Shown here piece by piece: positions 1 to 5,365 of a stretch of 5,365 nucleotides of DNA (positions within the stretch are counted from its first letter, which is position 1; each line of letters starts with the position of its first letter). The position numbers were made by a program, and so were the translations under genes. The stretch covers positions 1-5,365 of the forward strand of contig JAQVSH010000149.1 of the NCBI GenBank assembly GCA_028700615.1, read 5' to 3'. The notes under the pieces are model-generated. The model made no database searches. It had not been told where the DNA came from and worked only from the letters and a program-made list of their open reading frames with translations. The stretch is from Bacteroidales bacterium (GTDB taxonomy: Bacteria > Bacteroidota > Bacteroidia > Bacteroidales > UBA4181).

Positions 1-942
1 GACTGGAAAGACAACTTTTTCCGCATACCTCGGCCAACGATAAAAACAACAGTAAAAAAACAATTATGGACCATCGGGACGGATATAGTAAAAAGCTCGG
101 TAAATCCGGCAATAGACAGCGATTTCACAGCGTTCCTGACCGGGTTGATTGGGAGGGAGAACACCGGCAAAATCGTAAAAGAGTACCTTATAGGCGTGAC
201 AAAAAGCAGGGATGTAATCTTCTACCAGATAGATACGGAGGGTCGCTGCCGTACGGGGAAGATCATGAAATATGACCGCCAGACCGGGCACCGGGTCAAG
301 GATGAAAAAATCGGTGGGAAAATCACCTGGGTGCATTCCATTTTGAAACAGTCCGCAGATCCATTGTTGCGTCTTCCCGACAGATGGGAGTTGACCCAGT
401 GCCTGTTTGGGGAACATCTTTTGAAACGATACCCGTTCAGGCCGTTGGCCCTGGTGGAAAGCGAGAAGACGGCGGTGATCTGCAGTTCCTTTTGGCCGGA
501 ATACATTTGGCTGGCCACGGGCGGGAAATCACAACTGAATGACCGGCTGCAGGTGCTCAAGGGCCGTAAGGTCGTGGCGTTTCCGGATGTGGACGGGTAT
601 TTGGAGTGGAAAGAAAAGTTGTCCCAGGTCAGGGGACTGGATATTGTGGTATCGGATGTACTGGAGAAAAGCGCGTCTTCTGAGGATAGAGCCAATCATG
701 TGGATATTGCGGATCTGCTGATAAAGCAGCACCGGAAAGAGCGGATAAATGTTGAAGTGGCTGAGGGTTTTGGGGGATTTGGGGGTTGTGGGGAGCCCGG
801 GGGTTTTGTGCAGCCCGGGGCTGCGATGTCGCACCCAACTTTTTTGAAGTTGAAGAAATGGTTGGGGGCGGGTAATCTAGAGGAGGTTGCGTTACTAGTG
901 GCCGGGCTGGATCTGGAGGTCGTTGGGTGGCGGAGGATGTAG
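1..942 (+). CDS. DUF6371-like protein with Toprim-like region, 5' end outside the window
   Basis: The frame is open from the first base, so this is the last 313 residues of a longer protein. A TTG at 145 is an internal codon, not the start, because the upstream residues (for example DFTAFLTGLIG) continue the family pattern. Counting window codons, IVKEYLIGVTK is followed by a Toprim-like block: an acidic LVESEKTA motif at 151-158, ATGG at about 172-175, FPDVDGY at 194-200 with a DxD pair (D196, D198), and DIADLL at 235-240. A Gly-rich linker and a short helical tail ending LDLEVVGWRRM follow. DUF6371 proteins are Bacteroidota proteins that often lie near integrases, and the Toprim-like motifs resemble those of DnaG-type or phage primases. 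I infer a DNA-processing role in the element, but catalysis is unproven. G+C is higher than in the cargo: 31 of 60 at 481-540. The family name is from recall of motifs, not a search. Confidence 0.8.
   Translation, partial: DWKDNFFRIPRPTIKTTVKKQLWTIGTDIVKSSVNPAIDSDFTAFLTGLIGRENTGKIVKEYLIGVTKSRDVIFYQIDTEGRCRTGKIMKYDRQTGHRVKDEKIGGKITWVHSILKQSADPLLRLPDRWELTQCLFGEHLLKRYPFRPLALVESEKTAVICSSFWPEYIWLATGGKSQLNDRLQVLKGRKVVAFPDVDGYLEWKEKLSQVRGLDIVVSDVLEKSASSEDRANHVDIADLLIKQHRKERINVEVAEGFGGFGGCGEPGGFVQPGAAMSHPTFLKLKKWLGAGNLEEVALLVAGLDLEVVGWRRM
765..822 (+). repeat. G-rich 9-bp-periodic tract inside the DUF6371-like gene
   Basis: G-runs occur at 765-767, 772-776, 781-785, 790-793 and 799-803, separated mostly by four bases, so the tract repeats roughly every nine bases. 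It encodes a Gly-rich linker (GFGGFGGCGEPGG) between the Toprim-like region and the C-terminal helices. The first four G-runs fit the canonical G-quadruplex pattern on the + strand. The period equals that of the GTCCC array starting about 130 bases downstream. Confidence 0.7.
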
Positions 943-951
943 GGGTACGGG

Positions 952-1000
952 GGTTCCAAGTGTCCCAAGTGTCCCGGTATGGTGAGTGGGACAAGTGGGG
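952..1000 (+). repeat. GTCCC array A (junction between DUF6371-like gene and lipoprotein unit)
   Basis: The array starts 10 bases after the DUF6371-like stop codon. It has a degenerate unit (GGTTCCAAG, 952-960), then TGTCCCAAG (961-969) and TGTCCCGGT (970-978), a nine-base period. After a short spacer comes the inverted unit TGGGACAAG at 987-995 and a G-rich tail. TGTCCCA at 961-967 can pair with TGGGACA at 987-993 across a 19-base loop. No T-run follows, so it is not a standard intrinsic terminator. Arrays B and C share the design and orientation. Confidence 0.8.
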
Positions 1001-1105
1001 ATAAGGAGGCCAATTGAAAATTAACCGCCTTTGACAAAAATTTAGACAGAGCTCTGACAAATCATTACCGTCTTCACCAAGCTGAATGCTTTGATATTGA
1101 AGTAC

Positions 1106-1126
1106 AAAAAATAGACAAATAGTCTT
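1106..1126 (-). terminator. weak possible terminator of the lipoprotein gene
   Basis: Downstream of the lipoprotein stop codon, read on the - strand, a four-base stem AGAC/GTCT (1113-1116 with 1122-1125) with a five-base loop is followed by a T-rich run (ATTTTTTG). The stem is very short, so this is only a candidate. Confidence 0.25.
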
Positions 1127-1144
1127 TAGTCAAATAAATTAAGC

Positions 1145-3475
1145 CTAATTCCGTAAACAACGGACAGAATACCCCCACATTTTTCGTTCTGACTCTCTGC
1201 TTACAGTGCTTACTAAGTACGATAATATACGTGACCAAGCTTCCCCTTCATCCTCTTGAGTTGAAGTCCACCACATACCTCCAAAGTTTTGTACCCAGAA
1301 GTACATACTGGGATCCCCGAACATATACCCCCCTGGAAGGGCTGTGAAGCCACTTGAATTCGTAGCTCCTCTGTTTGGATTTGACCAATACTCTTCCCAC
1401 GGATGTTTAAATTTTCCTCCTTCGTCTGTACCCCGATACCCTTCTTTATCTGCTTCTGTCTGAGTCATCCCAAGGTACATTTCTAAGTCTTTCCACTCTG
1501 CATCACTGGGTAAATGCCATCCTGCCGGACAGGCACCTTGTATACCGCTGGGTTTTGCGTCGCTGCTTGAAGCGCTATTCATTGCTGCCGGCCAGTTATA
1601 GAGAACGCCATAGTTTTTATATTCGTATGTAGCTTTTGCTTCTTCTACATTTGTGCCATAATAATTGTATACATAATAATGTGGTAAATCGTATGACCAT
1701 GATGACGGTTGGTTTACAGATGGTAGATACGCTAAGTTTTCTGCCATCCATTCCTTACCTCCTATGGTAATTGTTTTATAAACTTTTAAATCTCTTTGAT
1801 CTGTAAAAATCCCATAATCCGGACTTGATCCAGGTTCCTTTTGATAATCCATTATACACCGAACAGAATAACCTCTACCTTTTTCTTGGCCACTTCTCAT
1901 TACAGTTGGTTCGGCCACAGCTAATATACGCAGGACAGCAGAGTCGTCTTCCCATTGAGTTGAAGTCCAGAACATACATGTAGTGCTCACCCCAACGAAG
2001 TTACCATCGTACGAATATAGCTGCCCCCCTGGAAGAACTGTGAAACCACTTGAGTTGGTGGCTCCGGCATTGGGATAGCGCCAATGAGTTGTCCCTGCTT
2101 CTTTCAGTTTACTACCTTCGTCTGTACCACGAGTCGTAAATTCATCTGCTTCTTCCTGAGTCATCCCAAGGTACATCTCCAATTCTTTCCATTCTGTATC
2201 ACTGGGTAAATGCCAGCCTGCAGGACACACTCCCTGTACACCGCTTGGTATCGTATTACTGGTCAAGGCCCCATTCATAACTGCCGGCCAGTTATAGAGG
2301 ACACCATAGGTTTGGTAGTTTTCTGTGGCTTTGGCAGCATCTATATCTGTGCCATTGTAATCGTAAACGTAATACAAGGGTTCTATATCAGACGTTGTTG
2401 ACGGGCCTACCACACTGGGTAAATATGCCAAGTTTTCTGCCATCCATACTTGTGAACCAATGGTTACTATTTTGTACTCTTTATAATCCCGACTATCAAT
2501 AAATGTTTCATAAGGGGTATTAAAGGTCTTTTGCTCTCCATAGGCGGTCCCTTCAGAGTTCGTGGCATAGGCCCTCACATAATAAGTGGTATTAGGAGAA
2601 AGATCAGTAATGTTGCTGGTATAAGCTCCCACGCCTGTGCCAGCTGTTGTCTTGGAATCTGCTATCGTGGGGTTCTGCGATGTGCTCCAGCAGACACCAC
2701 GGGAAGTTACAGATGAGACACCCTCTGAAGTTACATTACCAGCACAAGTCGCTGTTGTGGTAGTTATGTTGGTTACTTCACCTATAACTACAACAGGTAT
2801 GGCTTGATTGGTAGTGAATGATTTTTGTTCTCCATAGGTTGTCTCCTGTACGTTGGTTGCATAGGCTCTTACATAATAAGTGGTATTAGGAGAAAGTTCA
2901 GTGATGTTGCTGGTATAAGCTCCCACGCCTGTGCCATCTGTTGTCTTGGAATTAGATATCGTGGGATTCTGCGATGTGCTCCAGCAGACACCACGGGAAG
3001 TTACAGATGAGACACCCTCTGAAGTCACATTACCAGCACAAGTCGCTGTTGTGGATGTGATATTTGTAACATTACCTGTTGTAACAGATGGGATTGCTTG
3101 TTGTGCATTTGTAGTAAAAGTTTTTTGCTCCCCATATGTCGTACCTTCAGAATTAGTTGCGTATGCTCTCACATAGTAAGTGGTGTTCGGAGACATACCG
3201 GTGATATTTCCGAGAAAAGCCCCCAAACCACTCCCGTTTGTTGTCTTGGAATTTGATATCATGGGATTCTGCGAAGTGCTCCAGCAGACTCCCCGTGCAG
3301 TTACAGATGATACACCCTCTGAAGTCACATTACCAGCACAAGTCGCTGTTGTAGATGTGATATTGCTTACCTCGCCTGTGCTGACAGAAGGTATAACAGG
3401 ATTAGGATTGTCCTGAGGGCCACAAGAAAATAAAAGCAACCCCATTACAAGTAGTAATATGTTTTTTTTCATCAT
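1145..3475 (-). CDS. FISUMP-domain lipoprotein with three fibronectin-III-like repeats
   Basis: This encodes a predicted surface or periplasmic lipoprotein of 776 residues. I start it at the MMKKN methionines (3475 or 3472) because a lipoprotein signal follows at once: a Lys pair, a Leu-rich stretch, then LLFSC with the lipid-bearing Cys at residue 18. A start at 3517 would add 14 residues ahead of the signal and fall on the candidate promoter. Three fibronectin-III-like repeats lie at about 29-122, 128-222 and 225-320, each with TATCAGNVTSEGVSSV, RGVCWSTSQNP and NTTYYVRAYATN. Two FISUMP domains follow at about 325-542 and 556-774, each with WMAENLAYLPSV, YGVLYNWPA, CPAGWHLPSD, GATNSSGFT and an ending like GYSVRC. 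FISUMP proteins are common in Bacteroidota and Fibrobacter; their ligands are mostly unknown, and carbohydrate or surface binding is only a guess. The gene is alone between arrays A and B. Confidence 0.88.
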   Translation of the reverse strand: MMKKNILLLVMGLLLFSCGPQDNPNPVIPSVSTGEVSNITSTTATCAGNVTSEGVSSVTARGVCWSTSQNPMISNSKTTNGSGLGAFLGNITGMSPNTTYYVRAYATNSEGTTYGEQKTFTTNAQQAIPSVTTGNVTNITSTTATCAGNVTSEGVSSVTSRGVCWSTSQNPTISNSKTTDGTGVGAYTSNITELSPNTTYYVRAYATNVQETTYGEQKSFTTNQAIPVVVIGEVTNITTTTATCAGNVTSEGVSSVTSRGVCWSTSQNPTIADSKTTAGTGVGAYTSNITDLSPNTTYYVRAYATNSEGTAYGEQKTFNTPYETFIDSRDYKEYKIVTIGSQVWMAENLAYLPSVVGPSTTSDIEPLYYVYDYNGTDIDAAKATENYQTYGVLYNWPAVMNGALTSNTIPSGVQGVCPAGWHLPSDTEWKELEMYLGMTQEEADEFTTRGTDEGSKLKEAGTTHWRYPNAGATNSSGFTVLPGGQLYSYDGNFVGVSTTCMFWTSTQWEDDSAVLRILAVAEPTVMRSGQEKGRGYSVRCIMDYQKEPGSSPDYGIFTDQRDLKVYKTITIGGKEWMAENLAYLPSVNQPSSWSYDLPHYYVYNYYGTNVEEAKATYEYKNYGVLYNWPAAMNSASSSDAKPSGIQGACPAGWHLPSDAEWKDLEMYLGMTQTEADKEGYRGTDEGGKFKHPWEEYWSNPNRGATNSSGFTALPGGYMFGDPSMYFWVQNFGGMWWTSTQEDEGEAWSRILSYLVSTVSRESERKMWGYSVRCLRN
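1154..2503 (-). repeat. two tandem FISUMP domains within the lipoprotein gene
   Basis: The first domain is encoded at about 1850-2503 and the second at about 1154-1810. They match strongly in protein motifs (MAENLAYLPSV, LEMYLGMTQ, SSGFT-LPGG, WTSTQ) but differ in many bases, so this duplication looks older than that of the fibronectin-III-like repeats. Confidence 0.8.
2516..3391 (-). repeat. three tandem fibronectin-III-like coding repeats of about 290-300 bp
   Basis: In gene order the units lie at about 3110-3391, 2810-3094 and 2516-2803. Units two and three share an exact 59-base run (2967-3025 and 2673-2731, offset 294 bp, or 98 codons). Units one and two share an exact run of about 41 bases at an offset of 300 bp. 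All offsets are multiples of three, so gain or loss of a unit would keep the frame. Confidence 0.85.
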
Positions 3476-3514
3476 AATTAGTTTTTGAAATAATGAGCGC
3501 ATTATATCATGGAA

Positions 3515-3545
3515 CAAGTATATTAAATCAGGTTTTTAGTGGTAA
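3515..3545 (-). promoter_or_regulatory. candidate promoter of the lipoprotein gene
   Basis: On the - strand TATACTTG (3515-3522) matches the Bacteroidota -7 consensus TAnnTTTG except one base, about 40 bases upstream of the chosen start. A TTTA lies 20 bases further upstream, a weak match to the -33 TTTG. No purine-rich ribosome binding site is visible before the start, as is usual in Bacteroidota. Confidence 0.35.
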
Positions 3546-3865
3546 ACGGAACGCTTTTTGAGCGAAGAATAGGGTCTTAGAAGGAACTTTTGGAACCTAA
3601 ATCAGAACTTGTACAAAATACAGAATTATTCCTTTCGTTATACTTGTGACTTTGAATTTGACCCGTTTATGTTGATTCTTCATTTTTTTCTGATATCCGG
3701 AAGAAATTCATCCCTGATAATGGTATTATTAGGCATTATCAAAGGATATAATGTCCCGGGGTGTCCCACTTGTCCCAGGTGTCTCTCTGTCCCGTATAGG
3801 GGGATGGGACAAGGGGGAAGTGGAAAGAGAACACGAAAAATTGTTTCTTTATGGATTTACATGTT
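3518..3865. other. gene-free region between lipoprotein and DUF2971 genes, holding array B
   Basis: From the lipoprotein start side this stretch holds the candidate promoter, a small hairpin (CGCT/AGCG, 3552-3564) and about 170 bases with no coding signal I can support. Then come the flank GGCATTATCAAAGG (3732-3745), array B, and about 45 bases to the DUF2971 stop codon. An 86-codon frame on the + strand runs through it but reads across the array and has no recognisable motif. Confidence 0.6.
3732..3820 (+). repeat. GTCCC array B with conserved left flank (junction between the two cargo units)
   Basis: The flank GGCATTATCAAAGG (3732-3745) precedes TGTCCC units at 3752, 3762, 3771 and 3788, with a degenerate TGTCTC at 3780; spacings are 8-10 bases. 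The inverted unit TGGGACAAG lies at 3805-3813, followed by a G-rich tail. CTTGTCCCA (3769-3777) pairs perfectly with 3805-3813 over nine bases. A local near-palindrome CACTTG-TCC-CAGGTG occupies 3767-3781. It is the largest of the three arrays. Confidence 0.85.
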
Positions 3866-4912
3866 TTAATTTTTACCCACTATTTGTTGGATAGACTTAG
3901 AGAGCTTATCCTGATGAATATCTTCCTTTGCCGGGTACATCCAAATATAATCAGGAGCATCAAAAGAGGAGAATGCAACCCAATGTTCAGATAAGAGATT
4001 GTGCTCAATTATTGTAAGCGGTTTCTTATCTAACAATGGTTCTACCATCTTATCATCAATGACTGTGATATTTGATGCTTTTATAGCATGCTCCTGTCGA
4101 AATTTATATATAAAATATTCTATTGCGTTAGATGATTTATCTAAATCTTTGTATAGAACAGTAAAATTTTGCACCGTAGCCAAAATCCCGGACGACAATA
4201 TTTCATATATTCTTTCTGGTAAACGGTCCCTTCTATAGATATCGTTACTTGAAATTTTTAATGCAATAAGTCTATATTTGTTTTTTTCCGGGATAATCTC
4301 ATAAAAATCTACTTTATCACCATCGAAATTTTTTATTATAATTTCCCGTTCTTGTTGTTTCATCCGAGACCCAAAATAAACAGCTTTTAATGCCTCATAA
4401 CTATATTCCTTTATACCAGGACTGTCAAAAATCAAACGAATCTCATTCTCATATAGCCAATTTGGAGATTTGATGCCTAAAAGGGATTGATAGATATCAT
4501 GTTGAGACAAATTTATGTTTTCCCAATTTTCATAAATTACTTTTACCATCTTGACCGTTTTTTGTTTTACATAATCTGATATTAATATATCTACATCATA
4601 CGCAAGACAAAATCCCTTATGAGAATTGGCATAATGTGCCCACATTAATTCATTGTCTGGGTATGTTATATAGGGATCCTTTGGTAAAGACATTGAGTAA
4701 ATACCAACATTTTGTCTATATTTTTCTAAAATTCTGTTTGCTTCACCAAATTTTGATAGATCTTTTTTTGAAAAAACAATTAAAGCGTTAAAAACAGCTT
4801 CTTCATAAGGGTCATTTAACTGAAGAAGATTTGGTACGAATATTTCGTTCTGAAGTAAAGAAAAAGTATCGTGCCTAATATTAATATTACTTCTGTATTT
4901 AAATGCTATCAT
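3866..4912 (-). CDS. DUF2971-family protein with C-terminal extension
   Basis: The gene encodes a 348-residue soluble protein with no signal peptide or membrane segment. It shows the motif order I associate with DUF2971: an early KYR (5-7), LNDPYE (32-37), ELMWAHYANSHKGFCLAYD (88-106), WLYENEIRL (152-160) and VYFGSR (178-183). The typical domain seems to end near residue 220. The last 125 or so residues are an extension I do not recognise. The biochemical function of DUF2971 is unknown to me; such genes turn up in accessory regions, so a defence or stress role is possible but not shown. The ATG at 4912 is preceded by a good -7 promoter element at a suitable distance and no clear ribosome binding site. 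The gene is markedly AT-rich (15 G+C of 60 at 4081-4140), unlike the DUF6371-like gene, which fits recent acquisition as cargo. It stands alone between arrays B and C. Confidence 0.75.
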   Translation of the reverse strand: MIAFKYRSNINIRHDTFSLLQNEIFVPNLLQLNDPYEEAVFNALIVFSKKDLSKFGEANRILEKYRQNVGIYSMSLPKDPYITYPDNELMWAHYANSHKGFCLAYDVDILISDYVKQKTVKMVKVIYENWENINLSQHDIYQSLLGIKSPNWLYENEIRLIFDSPGIKEYSYEALKAVYFGSRMKQQEREIIIKNFDGDKVDFYEIIPEKNKYRLIALKISSNDIYRRDRLPERIYEILSSGILATVQNFTVLYKDLDKSSNAIEYFIYKFRQEHAIKASNITVIDDKMVEPLLDKKPLTIIEHNLLSEHWVAFSSFDAPDYIWMYPAKEDIHQDKLSKSIQQIVGKN

Positions 4913-4946
4913 ATATGAGTTACAATAAACCGAGTATGTTATTAAT

Positions 4947-4954
4947 CAAAGGTA
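4947..4954 (-). promoter_or_regulatory. candidate -7 promoter element of the DUF2971 gene
   Basis: On the - strand TACCTTTG is an exact match to the Bacteroidota -7 consensus TAnnTTTG, 35 bases upstream of the ATG. I see no good TTTG at the expected -33 position, so the promoter is only partly supported. Confidence 0.5.
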
Positions 4955-5116
4955 TAAATATTTAGATTTAAGATGTCTAGATAAAAACAATCATTTATTT
5001 AACAAAAAGAATATCAAGACACTAATATTGCTGTTAGTATTTAGAAAAAACGTTAAGCCATACATAAAATTACCATTACCACATAAGGGCATATAAAGAA
5101 GGCATCAAAGGGCTTA
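4955..5116. other. AT-rich intergenic stretch upstream of the DUF2971 gene
   Basis: No gene is supported here. The stretch is AT-rich, with a short inverted repeat ACTAA/TTAGT near 5021-5036, and ends in the flank GGCATCAAAGGG (5101-5112) that also precedes array B in a slightly longer form. Confidence 0.5.
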
Positions 5117-5167
5117 TTGTCCCACTTGTCCCAAGTGTCCCATTGTTTTGAGTGGGACAACAAGGGG
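5101..5167 (+). repeat. GTCCC array C with conserved left flank (cargo-integrase junction)
   Basis: After the flank GGCATCAAAGGG come three TGTCCC units at 5118, 5127 and 5136, an exact nine-base period. The inverted unit lies at 5151-5160. TTGTCCCACT (5117-5126) pairs perfectly over ten bases with AGTGGGACAA (5151-5160) across a 24-base loop. A perfect local palindrome CACTTG-TCC-CAAGTG lies at 5123-5137. The G-rich tail (5163-5167) follows, about ten bases before the integrase terminator. This is the most regular of the three arrays. Confidence 0.87.
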
Positions 5168-5176
5168 TCCGGAAAC

Positions 5177-5206
5177 AAAACCGCCCCCGAATTGGGGGCG
5201 GTTTTT
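5177..5206 (-). terminator. intrinsic terminator of the integrase gene, probably bidirectional
   Basis: A perfect eight-base stem CCGCCCCC/GGGGGCGG (5181-5188 with 5194-5201) encloses a five-base loop GAATT. It is flanked by AAAA on one side and TTTTT on the other, so either strand gives a GC stem plus a U-run. It sits directly after the integrase stop codon. Confidence 0.9.
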
Positions 5207-5365
5207 ACAGCTTGTCTATCAAGTCCGCTTTGATGTCAATGTTTATGGTTCTATAGCGGGCGAACGCCCTACTCCCCTCTTTATGCCCGCTGAGGCTGCC
5301 GACCAGGTTGGGATCCTGCACCTTATTGTAAAGGTTCCCGACAAAAGTCCTTCTCGCTAAATGCG
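5205..5365 (-). CDS. tyrosine recombinase (phage-type integrase), C-terminal fragment
   Basis: Only the last 52 complete residues are in the window; the gene enters from the right edge. The fragment starts HLARRTF, the HxxR motif with the conserved His and second Arg. LVGSLSGHKEG then supplies the His/Trp-position His (fragment residue 27), and AFARYRTI gives the probable nucleophilic Tyr (residue 37, codon 5253-5255). These are the C-terminal catalytic motifs of tyrosine recombinases, which cut and rejoin DNA through a 3'-phosphotyrosine at short core sites. The TAA stop runs straight into the terminator. The gene faces the DUF6371-like gene across the two cargo units, so it is the obvious candidate for moving the element. 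The core-binding domain and first catalytic Arg lie outside the window, so activity cannot be judged. Confidence 0.88.
   Translation of the reverse strand, partial: HLARRTFVGNLYNKVQDPNLVGSLSGHKEGSRAFARYRTINIDIKADLIDKL

Noticed and set aside
952..1000. CRISPR-like reading of the GTCCC arrays
   Set aside because: Units are only about nine bases with three-base variable parts, far shorter than CRISPR repeats and spacers, and no cas genes are present.
952..1000. Array A as a simple intrinsic terminator of the DUF6371-like gene
   Set aside because: The stem has a long loop and is followed by a G-rich tail, not a T-run; the same holds for array B.
629..1060. Pro-rich - strand frames across the end of the DUF6371-like gene
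   Set aside because: The proline repeats are the antisense reading of the G-rich nine-base tract; the + strand frame carries the recognisable family motifs.
3473..3517. Upstream ATG at 3517 as the lipoprotein start
   Set aside because: It would put 14 extra residues ahead of a complete lipoprotein signal and overlaps the candidate -7 promoter element.
3609..3869. 86-codon + strand frame with a Cys/Pro/Gly-rich C-terminal half
   Set aside because: It begins at a TTG, runs through array B, and its Cys-Pro-Gly pattern (CPTCPRC) is just translation of the GTCCC repeats. No promoter or family motif supports it.
5148..5360. 70-codon + strand frame at the right end
   Set aside because: It overlaps the terminator and lies opposite the integrase, whose catalytic motifs are clear on the - strand.

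Overview
The window looks like an accessory, probably mobile, region of a Bacteroidota (most likely Bacteroidales) chromosome. The evidence is a DUF6371-type protein, a FISUMP (Fibrobacter succinogenes major paralogous domain) lipoprotein, Bacteroidota-style TAnnTTTG promoter elements and start codons without clear Shine-Dalgarno sites. The genus cannot be fixed from the sequence alone.

Layout, left to right. (1) Positions 1-942, + strand: the 3' part of a DUF6371-like protein with a Toprim-like region, cut by the left edge. (2) Positions 952-1000: GTCCC array A. (3) Positions 1145-3475, - strand: a 776-residue lipoprotein with three near-identical fibronectin-III-like repeats and two FISUMP domains. 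(4) Positions 3752-3820: array B. (5) Positions 3866-4912, - strand: an AT-rich gene for a DUF2971-family protein. (6) Positions 5117-5167: array C. (7) Positions 5177-5206: a strong stem-loop terminator. (8) Positions 5205-5365, - strand: the C-terminal end of a tyrosine recombinase, cut by the right edge.

The DUF6371 gene and the integrase point at each other, and two unrelated single-gene units lie between their 3' ends. Each junction between units carries the same 9-bp-periodic element: direct TGTCCC repeats on the left, then one inverted TGGGACA on the right, always in the same orientation. Arrays B and C also share a left flank, GGCAT-(TAT)-CAAAGG, which sits on the promoter side of each cargo gene. 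I read this as a cargo bay of a small integrative element, with each cargo gene delimited by GTCCC arrays. The arrays and gene order are seen directly. The idea that the arrays are cassette boundaries, recombination sites or protein-binding sites is inference. No CRISPR array, tRNA, rRNA or transposase was seen.
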